DNA of 64,000 nt. Origin: Tolypeutes matacus. Lineage: Eukaryota; Chordata; Mammalia; Cingulata; Chlamyphoridae. Below, in pieces: positions 1 through 12,347 of the stretch. How positions within the stretch are numbered: the stretch's first letter is position 1; the number at the start of each line of letters is the position of its first letter. Where the stretch lies: contig JAKSZT010020895.1 of assembly GCA_026826555.1 (NCBI GenBank), forward strand, positions 386,053-450,052, read 5' to 3'. A program made the position numbers and the translations under genes. Below the pieces are notes generated by a model. The model searched no databases. It had not been told where the DNA came from and saw only the letters and a program-made list of their open reading frames with translations.

Positions 1-532
1 ATAGTAAAATATTCCTTCTAGAAATACCTGTCATACATAGGAATTTGGGTGGAAGAAGAGTCAGTTTTTTTTTTCTAGACTGCCATTTCAGTTAATCTTT
101 CTCTTTATTTGTGGGTTAAATTTCATCAGATGTCATCTTTCTAAATTTATTCAAAAGTCTATATGGTAAAGCAGAGTACTTTAAATTTAGGAAGCCTAGA
201 TGCTTTTGATGATCATACAAAGAGCAGTATGGAGGCCATAAAGAGGGGAAGGATGCTCAAGAAGGGGAAAAGTTTGGATATGAAGGGGAGGAGAGTTTGG
301 ACAATAGCTGATAAAATATGTAATAGTAAGAATTTTTCCTCTTTCTAATTCAGGGGAGTAGTAGGTCTATATGTCATAACAAGAAAAGGATCTTAAGGAC
401 AGTCTTGATAAATAAAATATTCTTTGAAAGCAAGCTTTGTTGAGGTGAAAAATCTTTCCCTGATAGTAAAGCTGTTGGTTCAGATGAGCAAATTGTTTGT
501 CTAGATAAGCTAGATTTCAGGGAATTCCTGGG

Positions 533-550
533 AAAAAAGAGTGTGATTAA
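533..550. repeat. target-site duplication, left copy
   Basis: An 18-bp sequence beginning with six A and then 'gagtgtgattaa' is repeated without mismatch at 1205-1222 on the other side of the L1 fragment. The A-rich start fits the L1 endonuclease preference. Confidence 0.85.
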
Positions 551-1204
551 GCCCTCTCTCACTTGGAGTTGGAGTGGACATCACCATCCCAGTCCCCTCA
601 GGATGGGGGGAAGAACTATGGACTAGAGTGGACTTGATGGTATTCTCTTGTTCACATATGGTGATTCTAGCAATGGAAGAAATTGTAACAATGAGGTGGA
701 GCCAGTGGCCACTTGACACTTTTAGGGTAGGGAGGGGATGAGCAGTTGAAATACAGTGGCTTCTTTGGGAGTTGGAGGATGTCCTGAGTACGGTTATGGC
801 AACGTATGTAAGCCCTTTTAAATCAGCACACACCACTCGGAACTGAGTGGGAGAGAGTGTGGTCTACCGTGTGAACTGTGGTCTATGGTTGGTTGTAAGG
901 CTCCAGGATGTGTAAGTTCATTGAGGGTGGTGGGCCACACTGTGGGAGATGTTTGTGTGGGATGTGGTGGGAGGTGGCCAACATGGGAATCCCAGTGGGT
1001 TCCGTGTAATATTTTGGGTAATCTAAGCACCTCTTAAAATATATGTGTATATATATATATAAATAACATTTTTGTAAGCAAATACACATATATGCATGTA
1101 TATTTATATATCATTTTGCAAATGTTTGTATGTATTGTGAGAATTTTGATTTTTACTCACAATAAAAATAAATAAAAAATTTAAAAAAAATTAATAGATA
1201 AAAA
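551..1204 (+). mobile_element. L1 3'-end insertion (5' truncated)
   Basis: This segment ends in an A-rich tail and is flanked by a perfect 18-bp direct repeat, the hallmark of target-primed reverse transcription. Its first half matches by eye the 3' UTR blocks at 49860-50030 and 51130-51300 (shared phrases around 'ggactagagt' and 'cagtggccact'). Its end, 'tatggga/atgggaatccc' followed by 'taatctaa', matches the L1 ends near 51550-51600. A short TA/TG-rich stretch lies at about 1040-1110. The element holds no coding capacity. The intact target duplication suggests it is one of the younger insertions here. Confidence 0.8.
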
Positions 1205-1222
1205 AAAAAAGAGTGTGATTAA
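1205..1222. repeat. target-site duplication, right copy
   Basis: Exact repeat of 533-550 directly after the A-tail of the L1 insertion. Confidence 0.85.
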
Positions 1223-4029
1223 TGACTTGCATATAGCCTTACCTATCTTGGCAAGAATTTTCTAGAACAAATAGTTGTGCTTTATGCATGCAGGTCTTAA
1301 TTCTTAATTCATGAAGACTTCAGAATCATTTACAAAAGAGAAAAGAAATACAAAGATTTGGAAAAGCAAAAGAAAATGTAAGAATATTAAGATTCATTTC
1401 AGGTGGTACAACACACAAATAATTAAGATTTGAATAAGTAGTAATGGCAAAAAATTGAAGAGAATACTAAAGCACATGTGCTTTCAGATTGTGAAGTTTT
1501 GCTGAGTAAACAGAATTATGGAAAACAATGGAAAAAAAAACAATAAAAAAACAAAACAAAATCTTTGTTAAATTTCACTATAACGAAGACAAATAGAAAA
1601 TGTTATAAGTTTCCAGACAAGAGAGAACCTGGACACATACAGTCAGGGGTCAGAATGCTTTCAATGTTCTCAACATTGGTACCAGAAATATAAAACAATT
1701 TAGAAATGTCTTTAATATCATGAAGGAATTCATGTTATCTCTAAAAATTAAAGAATTATCTCCCAAACAAACTTTCATGAAAAGCACTGAAATATATGCT
1801 TTACCAAAATAAAAGATTCAAAGGGGGAAAAAAGGAACCTACTGATAGTAAAAATAGGAGACTCAACTCAGGAAAAGAGGCAGGAAGAATTACTAGGATG
1901 ATGGTGAGTTGGATGCCCAGGCAAAAGGAACAACAACTGCAATTTGGACAAAAATAGATTATTTTTGGCCAGGAACAATATAGGGTTCTGTATCTATATC
2001 CACCTTTCCCTCTAAAATAAACAGAAATGTTTATGAAAATCAGTAAAATCACCAGTCTTAAATTGACTCACATGATGATAGCCTTGGCTAAAACTGAATG
2101 ATATTGAATAAGTCTGTAATGAGATGAATAGATGCTGAACTTCAGTGCTTTTAACCAAAATCTTGGTAATAGCTTATTTATTTTTGTTGTCTGCAATGAA
2201 AAAACATTTCCACAAAATACTCTCTTATATATGTTTACATCCTTGCTTATAAAGAGAACATTTCTGGAAGAACACAAAGAAGGATAATGATACTGATATG
2301 ACTCTTCAATGGCCGGTGTACTCAGAGGAAAATTGTGAAATGGTGAGAAAGAGACTTACTTTATACTGTTTGCTGTTTTGTTTATTTATTTATTTAATTT
2401 TTGGTTTTATAACACTTGCCTGTAATCCATTTTCAAAAGAGGTTGAAATAAAATCCCTTTCATCCTTTCCTATGAAAATTGAAATCAACCTTTAAATTCT
2501 GCCCAGAAATATATATCAAATTACATATTTTAAATAACTTAATTCCAGTGTAAAACTTCGTACTAGAGGAAACACGAAAATGAGGATCAGAGAAGAGAGT
2601 GTCTATTCAAGAAAATCATCCTGAATGAGATAATTTCCAGATTGGTGTTGAAGAACATTTTGAAGGAATAATTATTGACTGAGGTAAAAAAATGCCTCAA
2701 ATCTCAAATATATGTGTGACTATTTTATCTACATGTTTATCACATGTAGGTGGGAACTCGAGGAAATATACAATGCTTACCTGAGGCCAGTTAGGGATGA
2801 TCAGATATTAATCATCAAGGACAAAAGCTCTGCCAATCTGGAAAAAAATTGACATTTTGTCTGGCAAGCATTATTAAAGGTTAAAAAATGAGGATAAAAG
2901 AGAATTTTATCATTGGCAAGAGAATGATTGAAAAAGTGGGCAACATATTTTCCACTATATAAAAAGAGATTTAAATCTAGGTGTGAGTTGATTGAAGTAG
3001 AAATGAGATGTTTCAATCTTCTGGAACTTCTCTTTATGTAAAAAAAAAAAAAAAAAAAAAGATGTAGGGAAACAAGAGTATAGGAATTCTAATCCAGTCT
3101 CAACATAGGGGACATGGGGACTATTCCAACTCCAGTCCACATTGTTTTGTAAAATTGAACATGGGATAAAAATTTTGTGATAGAACACAAAATTATATAA
3201 CTAATTAATTATAATGTGATTATAATGAATTATATGAGCAATGTATATTATACTGATTTAAGAAATCACGAGTAATGTAAATTATAATTAAAAACAAGCC
3301 ATATATTTGTTATTTTATACAACTATAAAGAGAATATTAGTTAACTTCATGTGTTCAGTTGGAGAGAAGTGCTAGAACCAGAGCCAGAGTTAGATGAATC
3401 TAAATTTTATTTCATTTCATGGGTAAAATATTAGGGGTGTAATTCATATTTTATTGTAATCCTTCATAATATTATTTTCTTTCATTCACTATTACTCTGA
3501 CAATATTTTCACCTCCCACAGCTTCATTCTTGACTTTTTCTTTCCTTCAAATCCCAGGTTCCATTCAACTTTTTGGTTTTTCAAATTTGGTATCATTATC
3601 TTGGAAATGACAATTTATTCTATAGGGTAACAAAGACAGAAAAGCATAATAGAAAAGCTATAATTCTCTTTATCAGATGTTCATAAATATTGCCTTGTCA
3701 CATAGATTATGCTAAGTCTAGATTAATGTAGATACCAAATTACAAGATGAATTAAGCATCATATTCAGGATGCCTAGTTAAATTTTAACTTTAATTATAA
3801 CATTTAATTTTAATATAATAAGTCCAAAATTATTGCATAAAACATATTTATAATAAAAGAAGTAATTAATTGTTTCTATTTCCTAAATCTGGTGAACCAA
3901 ATTATATAATGATTGTGCATTAGGGGAATAACCATGTGTCTTTTCTGGAAATGGAATAGGGAGGACTGAGCATGATATTTGGAAGAGGAGAAAGAAGTTG
4001 ATCTGTAGTTCACCATTTACTAGATAATA
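1223..4029. other. intergenic, no gene seen
   Basis: AT-rich sequence without a recognisable gene. Open frames here are short and lack family features. A 20-A tract at about 3041-3060 may be the tail of an old retroposed element. Nothing else could be assigned. Confidence 0.6.
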
Positions 4030-4235
4030 TTAAGACTTTATTGAGACATTGCATAAAATCTTTTGAGATTAACATAGGTTTCTATTTCCAAAATAAAAGA
4101 TCCAGTAAATATTGCATGTAATCCATTTTCAGTAATTCAAGAACTCAAATCTCTTTCTTCAATTTCAACTTGAAGAACCCTGATCTTTCTAAGTTGCAGA
4201 AAACAACAATAATGACACCAACAAAAGATACATTT

Positions 4236-5500
4236 AAAGCTATATTTTTATTTTTTAGATGCTATTGTAAATAGATTTTGTGTAGATTTCCTCTATATAT
4301 TGTACATTACTAGTGTATAGAAAAATACTGATTTTTACATGTTGGCCTTGTACTCCACCGCTTTGCTGATTTTTTTTGTTGTTGTTGTTAGGTTCAGGGT
4401 CTTTGTTGTGGATTTTTCAGGATTTTCTGTATTTTGGATTATGTCATGTGAAAGTAGGGAAAATCTTACTTCTTCCTTTTCAGTTTTGCTGCCTCTTATT
4501 TTTCATGCCTAATTCTTCTGTTTAGAACTTCCAGTTCAAGTTTCAATAACTGTAATTGTGGGCATTCTTGCCTTGTTCCTGATTTTAGAGGGAACATTTT
4601 AATTCCCTCACTATAGAGAAGGACATTAAAATTTTGTTTTCACAGATGGCTTTTATCAAGTTGAGGAACTTCTTTCTATTTTAATTTTCCTACATGTTTG
4701 TATCATATATGTTTTTGTGTTTTCTCCACAAATGTTCCAGTTCTTTCCAATTTTAGTCAGCATTTCATTTCTTAATAGTTACACAGCAAGCCTTGGAAAA
4801 TAACTGTTTCTGAGCTCGTGATTGATAAAGTATGCTTAGACTGCTCTCCCAGGAAACTCCAGGAATAATCTGATCTGTGAACTTTTGACCAACTTCATAT
4901 CAATGGATTCCTTATGTAATTTTTATCAAGATATAACTTCAACCCTATTGACAAACTTCAGCTCTATTTTAAATCCTCATTTTACATAGTTCTCTTAAAG
5001 TGTAACTTTTGCCCTGCTGGGACACATGGCAATTGGCTATTTCTTAAATATCTGTCCTGAGCACTGCACTTTTTAATCATCCTCCCCCATCATGTGCCCT
5101 CCCAATCTGCACATAGATATGTAGTATAAAAGACTCCTTTTGATTTGTGGCAAATGCATCTCAAGCCTAAGAAGTGCTACACTCCCCGCTTGCCACCATA
5201 GATAAGGATTTAGGCCATTACAAGGCTCAGATCCTCAAGAGAGAGGATCTCCCCTCCAGACCACCAATTGTGAGGCCCCACTTTAGCCCCCTGTTAAACA
5301 CCCTTTTTCTCTCTAAGCTGGACTTGTCTGAGACATTCTTTTGTCTGATGTATCCCTCTCAGTTGGGTGGGAAGCTGTCATTTTACAGGGCTCACTATTA
5401 TACTTGGAACAATGGTCTATCATGAAAGTCGGCTAGATTTTGCAAAGCCTTTCTTTCATCAATTGAGATGATCATGTGTCTTTTCCCCCCCTAGTTCTGT
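4236..5500 (-). mobile_element. L1 ORF2 fragment, antisense arm of a 5'-inverted L1
   Basis: Read on the minus strand this is decayed L1 ORF2 sequence. It matches 40470-41020 in copy B. It is interrupted by an unrelated insert at about 4695-5428. It abuts a sense-oriented L1 3' portion at about 5505, and together they form one L1 with an inverted 5' part. The more 3' ORF2 part that copy B keeps (39655-40470) is missing here, so copy A has a deletion near 4235. Confidence 0.7.
4695..5428 (+). mobile_element. candidate solo LTR inserted in the L1
   Basis: The L1 sequence shared with copy B breaks near 4695 and resumes near 5428 ('ctagattttg' here, 'ctggattttg' near 40945). The intervening ~730 bp is absent from copy B and less AT-rich than its surroundings. 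It contains a TATAAA at 5125-5130 with C-rich DNA downstream, as in an LTR promoter. I could not find clean TG...CA ends or a target duplication, so another insertion type is possible. The short open frame at 5174-5425 has no recognised features. Confidence 0.4.
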
Positions 5501-5504
5501 TAGT

Positions 5505-6507
5505 TTGTTGTAACAACAAAAAGGCAAAGAACCCAAATAAAAATGACCAAAAATCTAGAATGGACATTTCTCCAAAGAAGATATACAGTTGACCCAAAAG
5601 CACATATATAGATATTCATTATCATTAGCCATTAGAGTAATGCAAATCAAACCCACAAAGTGATACTGTTCCATATCCGCTAGAATAACAACAGTTAAAT
5701 AAAAAAAAGGAAATTTACAAGTATTGTTGAGGATGTGGAGAACTAAGGACACTCATTCAATTTTGGTGGTAATCTAAAATGGCTCAGGTGTTTTGGAAAA
5801 TAGTTCACTGGTTCTTCAGAATTGTAAGTATAGAATTACCATATAACCCAACAAATGCACTTCTTTGTACAAACCCAAAAGAACTGAAAGCAGGCACTCA
5901 AATGGATATTTGAGACCCGATGTTCATAGTGGCATTATTCATACTTGCCAAAAGATGGAAGCAACCCAAGTGTCCATCAACTAATGAATAGATAAACAAA
6001 ATGTGGCAGACACATACAGTGGATTATTATTCAGTCATAGAAAGGAATTGAATTCTTATACATGTGAAAACATGATGAACTTTGAAGACATCTTTGAGGA
6101 AATAAGCCATTCACAAACAGATAAATATTCTATAGACTCACTGATATGAAATAATTAGAATAAGAAAATTCAGAGTTAGAAACTAGATTATAGGTGTCTA
6201 CGGTTTGGTGTGGGGATGGGGTAAGGGAAGCTAATTCTTAGATTGTATAGTGTTTCTATTTGAAGTGATGGCAATATTTTGGTAATGGATGGTGGATGGT
6301 AACACAATTTCATGAACATAATTAATAATATTCAATTGTATATTTAAACATAGTTAAAAGAAGAAATTTTAGGTTGTATATATGTTATTAGAATAAAAAT
6401 TTCAAATAAAACAAAGGGTTGCACAACACAAACAGAGAACCCCAATATAAATGATTGACAATAGTTAATAGACCAATTATATATTTATAATAATATGTTT
6501 TCATCAG
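5505..6507 (+). mobile_element. L1 ORF2 C-terminal/3' UTR portion, sense arm
   Basis: The segment starts with L1 sequence encoding the far C-terminal part of ORF2 ('atttctccaaagaagatata') and runs into a 3' UTR. It matches 41023-42045 in copy B, including the inversion junction 'gtaacaacaaaaa' at its start. Coding capacity is lost. Its last part continues at 8766 after the compound insertion. Confidence 0.75.
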
Positions 6508-6595
6508 TTTTTTTTTTCCTTTTTTTGAAGTACCAGAGACCTGGAATGAAGCAGGGACTCAATCACTGAGCCACATTGGCTTACCTGAGTTGGTT
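6508..6595 (-). mobile_element. tRNA-derived SINE fragment (DAS-like), antisense
   Basis: T-rich tract followed by a minus-strand tRNA-like head (on the minus strand, 'gtggctcagtgattgagtcc'). It marks the left end of a compound insert that is absent from copy B, where the site reads straight through near 42030-42045. Confidence 0.65.
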
Positions 6596-6599
6596 TTAT

Positions 6600-8655
6600 T
6601 GTGTGTTTTTGTTTGTTTGTTTGCCTCAATCATTTCTTTCTTTCTTTTTTTCTTCTTTTTTATTTTATTTTTTTATTTTTAGACAAACTTTTAGATTACA
6701 TAATATTACATAAAAAATATAAGGTATTCCCATATGCCCTACTCCCTCCCTTCCCACAGTTTCCCACATCAATAACATCCTTCATTAATGTGGTACCTTT
6801 TTTATAACTGATGAGCACATATTGAAGCATTGCTACTAACTATGAATTACAGTTTACATTACAGTTACACTCTATCCTGCACTATTTTGTAAATAATGAC
6901 AAAACATACAATGGCCTGTTTCTGTCACTACAATGTCATGCAGAACAACTCCAATGTCTCAAAAATGCCCCCATATTACACCCATTCTTCCTTCTCCCAT
7001 CCTTCAGAACCTCTGGCAGCCACTGCCTTTATTTCAATGATTAAGAGTTCTTCAATTGCTAGAATAATTATAAGTTTATAGTGGAATAATAAGTCTACTT
7101 TATTCCATTGTTCATTCCATAATCTTGAGGATTTGGGGATGGTGATGCCCACCCTGATTCTAATTGAGAGGGAGCTTAGATCTCATGGGGAAGATGGATG
7201 GAACTATCTTGCTTGCAGTTGCTTATACTCTGTTCCTTGGGATGGGCATTCTCCACCATCATCTCCTTGTTAGTTGTCCTGGATGAGGCCAATCAACTGG
7301 AGAGTAGGTGTTGCAACTCTGCTGAGATTCAGAGCTCAACTGTCATGTGGACGGATCAAAGATTTAAGTCTCTGGAACATATATTTGTCAACTATAGTGC
7401 TAATTATAGGTTCAAGTGAAAGGGTCAGAATTGCCAGATGTAGAGAACCTATAAATGAGTCTAACTCTGTTACATTGGGGAGTATAAATTCCAAAGTAAG
7501 GCCCACTGACAGGGTGCCAAACTCCCAAGCCATCTGGCCTGTGTATAGTTTCTGGTTGTCTCTAACACCCTCAGGAGCCCCACTATTGGAGACATTGTTT
7601 GCTGCTGTGGCGGTCAAGGAGATTCTGCAGAGACTTGCATAAATGTAACCTCTGAAATGACCTCCTGACTCACTTTGAAGTCTTTTAGCCATAAAAGCTC
7701 ATTTATATTTACTGTTTCTCCCTTTTGGTCAAGGTCTTTTTCCATATGCATTGCTAATTGGCACTTGGTAATAATCTCTTGATGCCAGGGAGGCTCATCT
7801 GTGGGAGTTATGTCCCATGATGAGTTTTGCTTAGAGAGAGGCCACATTTCAAGGAGGCTTTCAGGAGATAACCCTTTAGGCAGTCTGTAATACTAGGCTA
7901 AGTTTTCAATTTCACAAGAAAAGTTTCATAAGTACAGCTATCAATATCAAGGAGCTGACATAATGGTCTGTCTTCCTTCACTAGGCACTGCCCTTGATTT
8001 CGAGGGATTCTTCGTGTCCTATTAAAGAATGTAGCAGAACTCCCCAGGATGGGAATTCAATATTCTTTCAGTTATTGTGTGGATTTCCACCCACTGAGAC
8101 AATGCCATTGACCCCAATCACTTCAATGCTGTCACATGCATCCACTGCCCAACCACCCCCTTCCACCTCATCACAGGTTTTGCTCATATTGAGCATAAGC
8201 TCACCACCCACTACTCCCTTTCTGTCCCCTGTATCTTCCAGACTCTAGCTCTGTGAGTCTGCTCAGTTTGCTTAATTCGTATCATTGAGGTCATGTAATA
8301 TTTGTTCTTCTGTGCCTGGCTTACTTCACTCAGCATAAGGTCTTCAAGATTCATCCATGTTATCACATGTGTTAATACTGCATTCTTTCTTACAGCTGAG
8401 TAATATTCCATTGTATGTATATCCCACAGTTTGCTTATTTCATCTGTTGATGGATATTTGGGTTGCTTCCAACTTTTTAAATGAACATTCGTGTGCATAT
8501 ATCTGTTCGTGTCCCTACTTTCAATTCTGGGTATATACCCAGCAATAGGTTTGCTGGATCAAATGGCATTTCTATATTTGGCTTCCCGAGGAACCACCAA
8601 AGTGTGGGAAAGCATCTATGAGATCTTGTAGTAGGAAATGCTTTCATACACTTTA
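6600..8655 (-). mobile_element. L1 3' part, antisense, with a long 3' UTR
   Basis: On the minus strand, 8498-8211 encodes a recognisable L1 ORF2 C-terminal segment (for example 'IHTMEYYSAVRKNAVL') ending at a stop near 8211. About 1.5 kb of non-coding 3' UTR follows, and the T-rich plus-strand tract at 6630-6680 would be its poly(A) tail. Parts of this UTR recur at 29440-29900, 47838-51640 and 54559-54804. Other open frames in it (for example 7336-7692) are chance frames in UTR sequence. Confidence 0.75.
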
Positions 8656-8755
8656 TATAGTTTGTTTTTGCTCTTTCATGTGGCACCGGGAACCAAACCT
8701 GGGACCACCCATGTGGGAGGGGAGAGCTCACCTGTTTGATCCGTATCCACTCCCC
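8656..8755 (-). mobile_element. tRNA-derived SINE (DAS-like) head, antisense
   Basis: On the minus strand the sequence begins 'ggggagtggata', carries a B-box-like 'ggtttggttccc', and has the typical DAS-type spacing. The plus-strand flank 'atcaatttt' directly after it resembles 'atcagtttt' at 6503-6511, so 6508-8755 may have entered as, or within, one SINE insertion with an imperfect target duplication. Confidence 0.7.
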
Positions 8756-8964
8756 ATCAATTTTAATGAATGTACCACACTAAGCAAGGTGTTAATAGTG
8801 GGGGTGGTGGATGTATGGGAACTCTATTTTCTGCATAATTTTTTTTGTTGGAAAATAGTTTAATTTGCAAAATGTAAGGTTTGTTCAAATTATTAGGAAA
8901 ATGACCTGCTGAAAGCAAAAAGCCAATAAGTGCATCACTAAAATTTTAAGTTAAAAACGTGATT

Positions 8965-9171
8965 CCAGTGGAGTGGATGTGGCTCAAGTTTTTGAGCACT
9001 GGCTTCCCACACTGTAGGTCCTGGGTTCAGTACTTGGTGACTCCTAAAAACAACAACAAAAAAACTAACAGCAAGCAAAGAGATGAGAGAGCCAAATTGG
9101 GGGAGCAGATGTGGCTCAGTGGTTGAGTGCGAGTTTCCCATATCCAAAAAAAAAAAAAAAAAAAGGAAAAA
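8965..9171 (+). mobile_element. two partial tRNA-derived SINEs (DAS-like)
   Basis: One head begins at about 8970 ('gtggatgtggctcaag') and ends in an AAC-rich tail near 9065. A second, truncated head begins at 9098 ('gggggagcagatgtggctca') and ends in a poly(A) at about 9145-9165. Copy B lacks both: its sequence near 43770 passes directly from the left flank to the right flank ('aaaatcatgactc'). They entered after the duplication. Confidence 0.75.
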
Positions 9172-10044
9172 AAATCATGACTCTATTAAACATCTCACCA
9201 ATCTGTTTTCTCAACTCACTAATATGTTTGGTTATTATGAAAAAAAAAAAAATCAGATGCAAGTTTGAAAATATTATGTTGTGTTTTCCATTTGTCTTTG
9301 ATAGAATATTAAGAATGACTTCATTCTTATTAAATATATAAATGCATTGTTATTTAATATATGACTGAAAGAATATATTTAGTTATTACTTTTGTATACA
9401 TTTGCAGAAATCATGCTTATGTGCATCATATTTACATATTTGTAAATATAGGATCAATTTTGGAATTTTGTGTTTAAAATATATTCAGAGGATTTTTTTT
9501 GAGAATATATATTTATCAATCTTCACTCCAAAATATATCTTGTGAATAAATTTGTTTCAAATAAAAGGTGTTAATTTTTTAAAGACTTATAACTTGCTTA
9601 AGAAGACACTTAGTTTACCTAAAATATTATACGGAACCTGTTTTGAATTTATCAAATTTGTAATAGATATTGGATGATTCTTTTAATTTTAACTATAGTA
9701 ATTTTCTGCTTATATTGTATAATTTGCTAAATTTTTACTTCATAATTTCCAAATCATTACCATAATGGTGGTCAGAGGATATCCTTATAAATTTAATTAA
9801 CTTTTAACATTTTGTCTTTATCTCCTTTCTCTTTTCCAATAGCATGCCTATTCCCCTGAAAGTGTTCTTGTGTTTTTTATTTATCAGTTTTTTCTCTCAT
9901 TTATTTATCTTTTCAGCAAATAACGCATGCTTTAACAATATAAGGGATTTTAGTGCATTATTCTAAGAATATACTAGCTAGTTTTAAACCAAATGAGTAA
10001 AAAATGTTTACTAGTGTGATTTTCATTGGAATTAGAAACAGGCC

Positions 10045-10231
10045 AGGGAAGCGGCTGTGGCTCAATCAGTAGGGCTCCCATTTACCATATGGGAGGCCCC
10101 GGATTCGGTTCCCGGGGCCTCCTGGTGAAGGCAGGCCCGCCCGCACGGCGTGGTTGGCTGACCCAGCGAGCACAAGCAGCAAGGGGGGGATAAATGAATA
10201 AATAAATAAAATCTTAAAAAAAAAAAAAAAA
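10045..10231 (+). mobile_element. full-length tRNA-derived SINE (DAS-like)
   Basis: A tRNA-like head ('gcggctgtggctcaatcagt', B-box-like 'ggttcccgg') is followed by a GC-rich body, an 'aataaataaataaa' stretch and poly(A). It is flanked by a perfect 11-bp target duplication, 'agaaacaggcc', at 10034-10044 and 10232-10242. The clean ends and long A-tail indicate a recent insertion. This is the strongest lineage marker in the window, pointing to an armadillo-like xenarthran. Confidence 0.85.
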
Positions 10232-10869
10232 AGAAACAGGCCTGCAAATTATAATAAAACAAACTATCCCATTTAAACTTTTGACATTACTTCTGAGTCT
10301 GGACCATGAAATCAATTAGGTGAGCATGAAATCAACATAAACCATAAAATTTGTTTAAAAAGTTGTATGTTAAGTTATTACCTTGTTGGAAAATTCAATT
10401 TAGCCCTATGTTTTGTAATATGAATTTATTAATAAATCTTTGAAGTAAACATATTGTATTTTGAAGTAAACACTTTTTGCCTACACTTGTCATTTGTTAT
10501 CTTTCATTGATTCTTCAAAATGAACTTTAATCTGACATTTGCATTTTCAGATTTAGGAAATTGTTTCAAATTTTATATACAACAGACAATGCAAATTAGA
10601 AATGACTAAATTGAACTACAAAAATAAGGTTTTTTATAAATTATATTATTTCTATATTAAACCCAGGAATATCCCTTGCAGTGTACAGAGATTACCACTA
10701 GCCTGAGCAGATTTCAGGCCAATCTGCTGCTGCTACATTCCTAGCTCTTAGAAGAGATATGAAACAAAAAAAGCTCTGAGTACATTATACAGTTTCTATA
10801 TACATTGTTCTCTTTGCTGTTTATTAAGTGGTGTATTGTATCTAGACATTGATGCATGCTGTACACTTC

Positions 10870-10990
10870 TCATTTAATACTTACAACTGAGGTCAAAACT
10901 ATTATACAACCTTTTTATAGATGAAACAACTAAACATAAGTTAAGGAATTTTTCCAAGACCACTTGATTAGGAATAAATGATTCAGTACA
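10870..10990 (-). mobile_element. MIR SINE fragment, antisense
   Basis: The plus strand shows the reversed MIR core and tail: 'ctcatttaatacttacaact', then 'tttttatagatgaaacaact', then 'aagttaaggaatttttccaa'. This is a typical ancient mammalian MIR with many substitutions. Confidence 0.65.
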
Positions 10991-11947
10991 CTTTCCAAAA
11001 ACATCTCTCCTAACTTACCCTTATTACTCTCTTTCTAAAGTTCTGTTATATTTTTTGTGTTGCTCAGTTAAAAATGTTCATTGTTAACCAATAAAAGGTC
11101 TGCCATAATAGTAATCTCAATACTGGATTTCCCTTTCTCTCAATATACATAAATATATTCCTCCATTTCAAAGCCATAGCTGGAAAAAAGGTGGATTAGC
11201 ACAGATTTAAGACCAGTTTTTAATACTTAATAGTGTCTATCTTTTTCTATATTTCTGCTTTATTGAGACAGTAACTTCCTCACATTCACTCTGTTTTTAT
11301 CACTGGGATCTGAGATTCTAATACATCAAAACCCACAATTAAAAGCATAAAATATTATCAGAATACAGTTGCCCCATTCAAGTTGTCACACATATCCTAT
11401 ACCAATACTTGTATTAACAGTCACTGATTAGTTGTATGAGTGACTGTTGGATATGTGAAGAGCCAGGCAATGTGGCAGGGAAACAGTGAGTTTTCACCTT
11501 AGTAGTGCTGTATCTGTAGAGTAGGTTTAGATCTAGGTACCTGTGGGTGGAGATTGTGAAGAGAAGTAATGCATTTTTTATGCTCTTCCTTCTATTCTTA
11601 TGGTCTTGGTTAAACATGGCATAGTGTCCAAGCATTGATTATATTTTGACTTTGTTAAGTAAGTGTAATCATGTTGGCTTAATAATCAGTTTCATTTTTT
11701 CCCACATAGACCAACTTAACTGGTATTTATTTTACTCAGTATTACCTCATACACCTTCTTTCTTTCCTCCTTTTGCTTTCTTTTAGAAATTTCCTTTCTT
11801 TATCAGTAGTTCATTGAGAAGTTAGAAAAGATTACAATGTGGGAATAAAAATTATTCATTAATATGTAATCTAAGGTTTTAGAAATTAGTTGTAGATTTT
11901 AATTTACCAAACTGGCAATATTGTAATTTGAAGAAATTAATACTTTA

Positions 11948-12347
11948 NNNNNNNNNNNNNNNNNNNNNNNNNNNNNNNNNNNNNNNNNNNNNNNNNNNNN
12001 NNNNNNNNNNNNNNNNNNNNNNNNNNNNNNNNNNNNNNNNNNNNNNNNNNNNNNNNNNNNNNNNNNNNNNNNNNNNNNNNNNNNNNNNNNNNNNNNNNNN
12101 NNNNNNNNNNNNNNNNNNNNNNNNNNNNNNNNNNNNNNNNNNNNNNNNNNNNNNNNNNNNNNNNNNNNNNNNNNNNNNNNNNNNNNNNNNNNNNNNNNNN
12201 NNNNNNNNNNNNNNNNNNNNNNNNNNNNNNNNNNNNNNNNNNNNNNNNNNNNNNNNNNNNNNNNNNNNNNNNNNNNNNNNNNNNNNNNNNNNNNNNNNNN
12301 NNNNNNNNNNNNNNNNNNNNNNNNNNNNNNNNNNNNNNNNNNNNNNN
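11948..12347. other. assembly gap (400 N)
   Basis: A run of exactly 400 N. The left flank aligns with copy B up to about 45067. The right flank (12348-12555) does not resemble copy B, and alignment resumes near 12560/45370. The gap may hide one edge of an insertion. Open frames spanning the N run are artefacts. Confidence 0.95.

Noticed and set aside
7336..7692. 118-residue open frame on the minus strand
   Set aside because: It lies in the L1 3' UTR, lacks domain features, and homologous UTR copies at 47838-51640 do not keep the frame.
10062..10262. GC-rich open frame at 10062-10262 on the minus strand
   Set aside because: It is the reverse of the tRNA-derived SINE at 10045-10231.
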